Below are positions 59,591-64,000 of a DNA stretch of 64,000 nt, piece after piece. Numbering within the stretch: the stretch's first letter is position 1; every line of letters begins with the position of its first letter. The position numbers and the translations under genes were made by a program. The notes under the pieces were generated by a model. That model saw only the letters and a program-made list of their open reading frames with translations. It had not been told where the DNA came from and did not search any database. The DNA is from Sedimentitalea sp042687825 (GTDB lineage Bacteria > Pseudomonadota > Alphaproteobacteria > Rhodobacterales > Rhodobacteraceae), in NCBI RefSeq assembly GCF_042687825.1, contig NZ_JBHUQE010000002.1, positions 62,001 through 126,000 of the forward strand. Direction: 5' to 3'.

Positions 59591-60175
59591 ATGCGCAGCT
59601 TGGCGTTTGGGCTGGTGATTGTGGGGCTTGGGACGGCGATGCCGGCCGGGGCCGACATGTTCGCGACCAAGAACCAGCGCAATCTGTTCAGCGCCCAGAC
59701 CCGGGTTCTGGATGGCCGGGCCTCAAAGCAATACGCCAATTCCGTGCGCCTGAAACCGCCGACCGTGCATACCCCGTCAAAATGGGGCGCCAAGGGGTAT
59801 TTCGGCAAATACAAGGGCAAGTATCTGGGTATGGCCAAGGCCGCGGCCCGGCGTCACAACGTGCCCGAAGACCTGTTCGCCCGTCTGGTCCAGCAGGAAT
59901 CGGGCTGGAACCCGACGGCCCTTTCGCACAAGGGCGCAATCGGTCTGGCGCAGCTGATGCCGGCGACGGCGCGCCTTTTGGGAGTCAATCCGCGCGATCC
60001 ATATGAAAATCTGGACGGCGGTGCCCGTTATCTGGCGCGGCAATATCGCGCGTTCGGATCATGGCGCCTGGCGCTGGCGGCCTATAACGCGGGCCCCGCA
60101 GCGGTCAAAAAGCATGGCGGTGTGCCGCCCTACAAGGAAACCCGAAACTATGTCCGGGTGATCTGGGGCAGCTAG
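59591..60175 (+). CDS. Lytic transglycosylase (Slt-type) with signal peptide
   Basis: A 194-residue periplasmic peptidoglycan lytic enzyme. Signal peptide MRSLAFGLVIVGLGTAMPAGA, a 60-residue linker, then an SLT domain: the catalytic E103 lies in RLVQQESGWNPTALSHKGAIGLAQLMPATA, and later come YENLDGGARYLARQY and LALAAYNAGP, the full family set. It cuts the glycan chain to make anhydro-MurNAc ends. The ATG at 59591 is chosen for the signal peptide; a GTG at 59561 opens the frame earlier. It is divergent from ssb across 190 bases. Confidence 0.9.
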   Translation: MRSLAFGLVIVGLGTAMPAGADMFATKNQRNLFSAQTRVLDGRASKQYANSVRLKPPTVHTPSKWGAKGYFGKYKGKYLGMAKAAARRHNVPEDLFARLVQQESGWNPTALSHKGAIGLAQLMPATARLLGVNPRDPYENLDGGARYLARQYRAFGSWRLALAAYNAGPAAVKKHGGVPPYKETRNYVRVIWGS

Positions 60176-60322
60176 GGTGTCCAGCGACGCGCGGGGCCTT
60201 TGCAGTGTCGCGGGGCGGCCCCGGTCTGCGCAAGTGACCCGACGAAGTCAAGACATCGCCATAATCGTGCCTTGATCCTTGGCAAAGCTTGGCTGTGATC
60301 CCGATCTTTGAAAGAGGCGGCC

Positions 60323-60724
60323 ATGGCGGCGACAACCTTTGAAGAACGGCTGGCGCGTATCGAAAAGCGTCTGCCCGAGCCACAGGAATTCACTCCGATC
60401 CGTTTTGCCGCGACGCAGGGCAGACATCGGCCCAAGGCTGCGGTGCGGCGGCCGCGCGGTGTCGGCCGCAATCTGGCCAGTATGGCCACCGGCACGCTGT
60501 CGGGCATTCTGATCGGCGTTCTGATCCAGGGCGCGGTGCTGCCCGGATCGCCCTGGGGGCCGGGAACCGCCTATGGCGAACTTGTCGGGCTGGCCGGGAT
60601 GGCAGGGTTTCTGCTGTCGCTGCCGATGGTTCTGGTGTCGGTCTATCTGCGCCGCACGCGGCCCGGATTTTTCTTTTTCGCAGTCGCCTATGCGGTCGCG
60701 ACGATTGCCACCGCCCTGATCTGA
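60323..60724 (+). CDS. Small membrane protein of unknown function
   Basis: A 133-residue protein, not recognised. The N-terminal 55 residues are polar and basic (FEERLARIEKRLPEPQEF, RHRPKAAVRRPRG), followed by two hydrophobic spans (ATGTLSGILIGVLIQGAVL, LVGLAGMAGFLLSLPMVLVSVYL) and probably a third (FFFFAVAYAVATIATALI). GAGG precedes the ATG at 60323; a TTG five codons earlier is possible. Neighbours give no hint of function. Confidence 0.6.
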   Translation: MAATTFEERLARIEKRLPEPQEFTPIRFAATQGRHRPKAAVRRPRGVGRNLASMATGTLSGILIGVLIQGAVLPGSPWGPGTAYGELVGLAGMAGFLLSLPMVLVSVYLRRTRPGFFFFAVAYAVATIATALI

Positions 60725-60811
60725 CGGCCTGGGTCCAGGCGTGTCAGCGCGACCGACCCGGTCCCGGCGCATCCGCTTGACGATCAGGCCAGGGCGCGAT
60801 CACACGCGCGA

Positions 60812-62896
60812 TCATTCGGCGGCGATCTTGATCACCGGTTCCATCTCGGCCAGTTTTTCGTCCGAAAGATGGCATTTGATCTGGTGATCGCCGTCGCGCA
60901 TCCGCACCGGTGGCACTTCTTTCTCGCACAGACCGCCAGGGACGTCGGATTTCCAGCGGCAGCGGGTCTGAAAGGGGCAGCCGCTGGGCGGGTTCATCGC
61001 CGAGGGGATGTCGCCCTCAAGCACGATATGGGTTTTCTCGACCGAGGTATCGGCAATCGGCACCGCCGACAGCAGCGCCTCGGTATAGGGATGATAGGGG
61101 GGGCTGAACACCTGGTCGGTGGTGCCCAGTTCGACCACGTGGCCCAGATACATCACCATCACCCGGTCCGACAGATAGCGCACGATCGACAGGTCGTGGC
61201 TGATGAACAGAAGCGTGGTCTTTTCCTCGCGCTGAATCTCCATCAGCAGGTCGGTCACGGCGGCCTGCACCGAAACGTCCAGCGCCGAGACCGGTTCGTC
61301 CGCCACTACGATACGGGCACCGCCGGCAAAGGCGCGGGCGATGCCGACGCGCTGTTTCTGGCCGCCGGACAATTGCCGCGGCATCCGCTCGGCAAAGGCG
61401 CGGGGCAGTTTCACCAGGTCCAGCAGTTCCAGCATGCGCCGGCGGCGGTCCGCTTCGCTGTCGCCGATGCCAAAGATCTCCAGCGCCCGGATGATCTGGC
61501 GGCCCACGGTCATCGACGGGTTCAGCGTGTCGAACGGGTTCTGGAACACCATCTGGATGGCTGAGATGGTCTTGGTGTCGCGCGCCTCGATCGGGATCTG
61601 TTCGATATTGCGGTTGTCCAGCAGAATCTGGCCCTCGGTGGCGGTCTCAAGACCCATCAGAACCTTGGCAAAGGTGGATTTGCCGCAACCGGATTCGCCG
61701 ACGATGGCCAGGGTTTCGGATTCGCGTGCCTCAAAGGACAAGGTTTCGTTGGCCTTGACCACCTTCTTGTTGCCGCCGCCGAATATCGCGTTGGCCGCGA
61801 CCTCGTAATATTTCTTGAGATTGTCCATCTTCAGGACCACGTCGCCGATCTCGCCCTTTTGCTTGACCTCGGCGGCCTGCAACGGGGCGTTCCAGTCGAT
61901 TTCGCGGAATTTCAGACAGCGCGTATGATGCTGGTCGTTGCCGGGCACCGGTTCCATGACGATATTGCCCTGATCGCAGCGGCCTTCTTCGAAATAGTCG
62001 CAGCGCGGTCCGAAATTGCACCCCGGGGGACGTTCGTGCGGCAGCGGGAAATTGCCGGGAATGGCGACCAGCGGGCGGTTGTTCTTGTCGGCACCGGGCA
62101 GGGGGATCGAGCGGAACAGCGCCTGCGTATAGGGGTGCTGCATCTCGTCGAACACCTCTTTGATGCTGCCGCGTTCCACCGCCTCGCCGGAATACATCAC
62201 GCAGATGCGGTCGCAGGTTTCCAGCACCAGGCCCAGATTGTGGCTGATGAACAGCATCGACGTGCCGTATTTGCGGCCCAGATCCTTGACCAGTTCGACG
62301 ATGGCCGCTTCGACGGTCACGTCCAGCGCGGTGGTCGGTTCGTCCAGGATCAGCAGCGACGGTTCGCTCATCAGCGCCATCGCGATCACGATGCGCTGCT
62401 GCTGGCCGCCGGACAACTGGTGCGGATAGGCATCCAGAATGCGTTTGGGGTCGGGCAGCTTGACGTCGGTGACCACCTGCAGGGCGCGGTCATAGGCCTC
62501 TTTCTCGCTGGCGCCCTGATGGATCATCGGCACTTCCATCAATTGCTTGCCGATCTTCATCGCCGGGTTCAGGCTGGCCATCGGTTCCTGATAGATCATC
62601 GCGATTTCGCTGCCGCGGATGCCGCGCAGTTCCTCGGCGCTCATCCCGGACAGGTCGCGGCCCTTGAACTTGATGCTGCCGCCGACAATGCGGCCGTTCT
62701 TGCCCAGATCCTGCATCACCCCCAGCGCTACGGTGGATTTGCCGCAGCCGGATTCTCCAACCAGTCCGACCGCTTCGCCGGGTTGCACGATCACCGAGAA
62801 ATCCATCACTGCCGGGATTTCCCGCAGTCGCGTGAAGAAGCTGATCGACAGTTTTTCGATTTCGAGGATCGGGCCGTCATAATCCCATTTCGCCAT
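60812..62896 (-). CDS. Peptide/opine-type ABC transporter, two fused ATP-binding domains (DppD-DppF/GsiA-like)
   Basis: A 694-residue ATPase with two complete nucleotide-binding domains. Each has a Walker A (GESGCGKST near residue 49 and again near 405) and an ABC signature (LSGGQQQR, LSGGQKQR) with a Walker B (LLILDEPTTALD, IVVADEPVSALD). Each half ends with an oligopeptide-type C-terminal domain and four cysteines (CNFGPRCDYFEEGRCDQ; CPFQTRCRWKSDVPGGLCEKE), which bind an Fe-S cluster or zinc in relatives. It powers import of peptides or other small solutes. GGGAGAGAC precedes the ATG. It follows the permease gene on the same strand. Confidence 0.92.
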   Translation of the reverse strand: MAKWDYDGPILEIEKLSISFFTRLREIPAVMDFSVIVQPGEAVGLVGESGCGKSTVALGVMQDLGKNGRIVGGSIKFKGRDLSGMSAEELRGIRGSEIAMIYQEPMASLNPAMKIGKQLMEVPMIHQGASEKEAYDRALQVVTDVKLPDPKRILDAYPHQLSGGQQQRIVIAMALMSEPSLLILDEPTTALDVTVEAAIVELVKDLGRKYGTSMLFISHNLGLVLETCDRICVMYSGEAVERGSIKEVFDEMQHPYTQALFRSIPLPGADKNNRPLVAIPGNFPLPHERPPGCNFGPRCDYFEEGRCDQGNIVMEPVPGNDQHHTRCLKFREIDWNAPLQAAEVKQKGEIGDVVLKMDNLKKYYEVAANAIFGGGNKKVVKANETLSFEARESETLAIVGESGCGKSTFAKVLMGLETATEGQILLDNRNIEQIPIEARDTKTISAIQMVFQNPFDTLNPSMTVGRQIIRALEIFGIGDSEADRRRRMLELLDLVKLPRAFAERMPRQLSGGQKQRVGIARAFAGGARIVVADEPVSALDVSVQAAVTDLLMEIQREEKTTLLFISHDLSIVRYLSDRVMVMYLGHVVELGTTDQVFSPPYHPYTEALLSAVPIADTSVEKTHIVLEGDIPSAMNPPSGCPFQTRCRWKSDVPGGLCEKEVPPVRMRDGDHQIKCHLSDEKLAEMEPVIKIAAE

Positions 62897-63038
62897 GTCG
62901 TCTCTCCCGTTGCCGGTCGGTATCCAAAGGCGTGCCTTGCGGCACATTCCTCTTGTTTCGTCTGGCGCCCCGCGGAAACGGGGGCCTGGGTGTCGAGGGA
63001 CGGCGGCGCTGGCAGCCTTGCGCCCCGTTTTCCCGTCG

Positions 63039-64000
63039 CTAGTCCTTGAGGCTTTCCTCGCGCAGCCCGTCCGCCAGCAGGTTCAATCCCAGCACCAGCG
63101 ACAGCAGGGCAAAGGCTGGCGGCAGCGCCGGGTGCAGGTAGATCGACAACAGCTTGCGCCCTTCGTTGATGGTGCTGCCCCAGTCCGGGCTTTCCGGTGG
63201 AAGGCCCAGGCCGAAGAAGCCCAGCGTGCCCAGAAGGATCGTGGTATAGCCGATGCGCAGGCAGAAATCGACGATCAGCGGGCCGCGCGCATTGGGCAGA
63301 ATTTCCCACAGCATGATGTACCAGGGGCCTTCGCCACGGGTCTGGGCGGCGGCGACGTAGTCGCGGGTCTTGATGTCCATCGCCAGGCCGCGCACGATGC
63401 GGAACACTGTGGGCGAGTTGACGAAGACCACCGAGACAAAGACGACCAGAATGCCGCCGGGAATGTCAAAGATGTCCAGCACGCCGGGCAGGATCGCGAC
63501 CTTGGTTCCGGCCTCGGAAATCAGCGACAGATAGAGCCATGTCATCACGCCCAGCACTCCGATCAGCAATGGTGTGCGAAAGCGCGGCTGGGTGTAATAG
63601 CGCGAGTTCAGCAGGACGCCGACAAAGATGATCGGAAAGATGAACAACACCGTCGCCATGTAGTTCGGCACGCCGGTGACGACGATCTCGGGCGTGACCA
63701 GCAGATAGAACAGCAGGATCACCGGAAAGGCCAGGATCAGGTTCGCCAGAAATGACAGCAGCGTGTCCAGCCGGCCGCCGTAATAGCCGGCCGGCAGGCC
63801 CAGGGTGATGCCGACCATGAAGGCGAACAGCGTCGCCAGCGGGGCGATCTGCACCACCACCCAGGCGCCGCTGACCATGCGGCTGAAAACATCGCGCGCC
63901 AGGTTGTCGCCACCCAGCAGATACCAGGCGTACTGGCCGTCTTCGGGACTGCGCAGTGGTGTGCCCGGGACCTTGTTCTTCATTCCGGACAGCTGGGCCA
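63039..64000 (-). CDS. ABC transporter permease (DppC/OppC-like), partial at window end
   Basis: Inner-membrane permease of a peptide-type importer; the frame runs off the window edge, so the N-terminus and first membrane helix are missing. Visible pieces are the GGDNLARDVFSRMVSG start of the BPD domain, at least five spans, and the EAA loop (DYVAAAQTRGEGPWYIMLWEILPNARGPLIV), the site that contacts the ATPase. The C-terminal LGFFGLGLPPESPDWGSTINEGR is typical of DppC. An ATG at 63983 is internal and is not taken as the start. The fused ATPase lies downstream after 142 bases; a second permease and a binding protein are expected outside the window. Confidence 0.92.
   Translation of the reverse strand, partial: AQLSGMKNKVPGTPLRSPEDGQYAWYLLGGDNLARDVFSRMVSGAWVVVQIAPLATLFAFMVGITLGLPAGYYGGRLDTLLSFLANLILAFPVILLFYLLVTPEIVVTGVPNYMATVLFIFPIIFVGVLLNSRYYTQPRFRTPLLIGVLGVMTWLYLSLISEAGTKVAILPGVLDIFDIPGGILVVFVSVVFVNSPTVFRIVRGLAMDIKTRDYVAAAQTRGEGPWYIMLWEILPNARGPLIVDFCLRIGYTTILLGTLGFFGLGLPPESPDWGSTINEGRKLLSIYLHPALPPAFALLSLVLGLNLLADGLREESLKD

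Overview
The window is high-GC DNA that reads as chromosome of an alphaproteobacterium of the Rhodobacter/Roseobacter group (Rhodobacterales). The case rests on gene content: a 407-residue HemA with the Rhodobacter-type N-terminus and an FnrL-type box upstream, the soxBDAG sarcosine oxidase operon, dnaG-rpoD, a DUF2852 gene, the bacterial leucyltransferase Bpt, a VPLPA-CTERM protein and an RTX exoprotein. There is no rRNA, phage, insertion sequence or CRISPR array.

Layout. 1-7.6 kb: glutamate dehydrogenase, a secreted esterase and soxBDAG. 7.7-13.8 kb: a small secreted protein, dnaG, rpoD and a Na+/phosphate cotransporter family protein. 14.1-20.7 kb: a giant 1868-residue protein of unknown role, with a buried domain that resembles a Cys/Met-metabolism-type PLP enzyme, divergent from a helical 246-residue protein. 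21-25.7 kb: a three-gene 2-oxoacid oxidoreductase operon (flavin/Fe-S NAD(P)H-type subunit, fused gamma-alpha subunit, TPP beta subunit) with a promoter and a GTATAC tandem site. 25.9-32 kb: an IalB-like secreted protein, two identical tRNA-Asp genes, a sulfotransferase-like gene divergent from a glycosyltransferase, a META-domain protein, a haloacetate-dehalogenase-like hydrolase and an M20 peptidase. 32-36.5 kb: hemA, a RodZ-like protein and ispG. 36.6-41.2 kb: a DUF2384/RES toxin-antitoxin pair, DsbA-like and M48 proteins, and an aminotransferase. 41.2-50 kb: amidase, VPLPA-CTERM protein, PBP1A, RTX protein and prfB. 50-57.5 kb: DUF2189 protein, Rieske oxygenase with a regulator, ilvH-ilvB behind an attenuator, and bpt. 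57.6-64 kb: RDD and DUF2852 proteins, ssb, a lytic transglycosylase, and a peptide-type ABC transporter running off the window end.

The most noteworthy items are: the giant protein with the PLP-like domain; a complete transcription attenuator before ilvB, with a 15-residue leader peptide containing the run LVVIV; and a break in prfB that is an assembly artefact (one N flanked by an exact 340-bp duplication). Regulatory sites include a perfect FnrL box before hemA, a CtrA-type box before the RTX gene, and paired 19-bp palindromes before the DUF2852 gene. A two-sided terminator-like hairpin lies in the otherwise unexplained 640-bp gap between the M20 peptidase gene and hemA.
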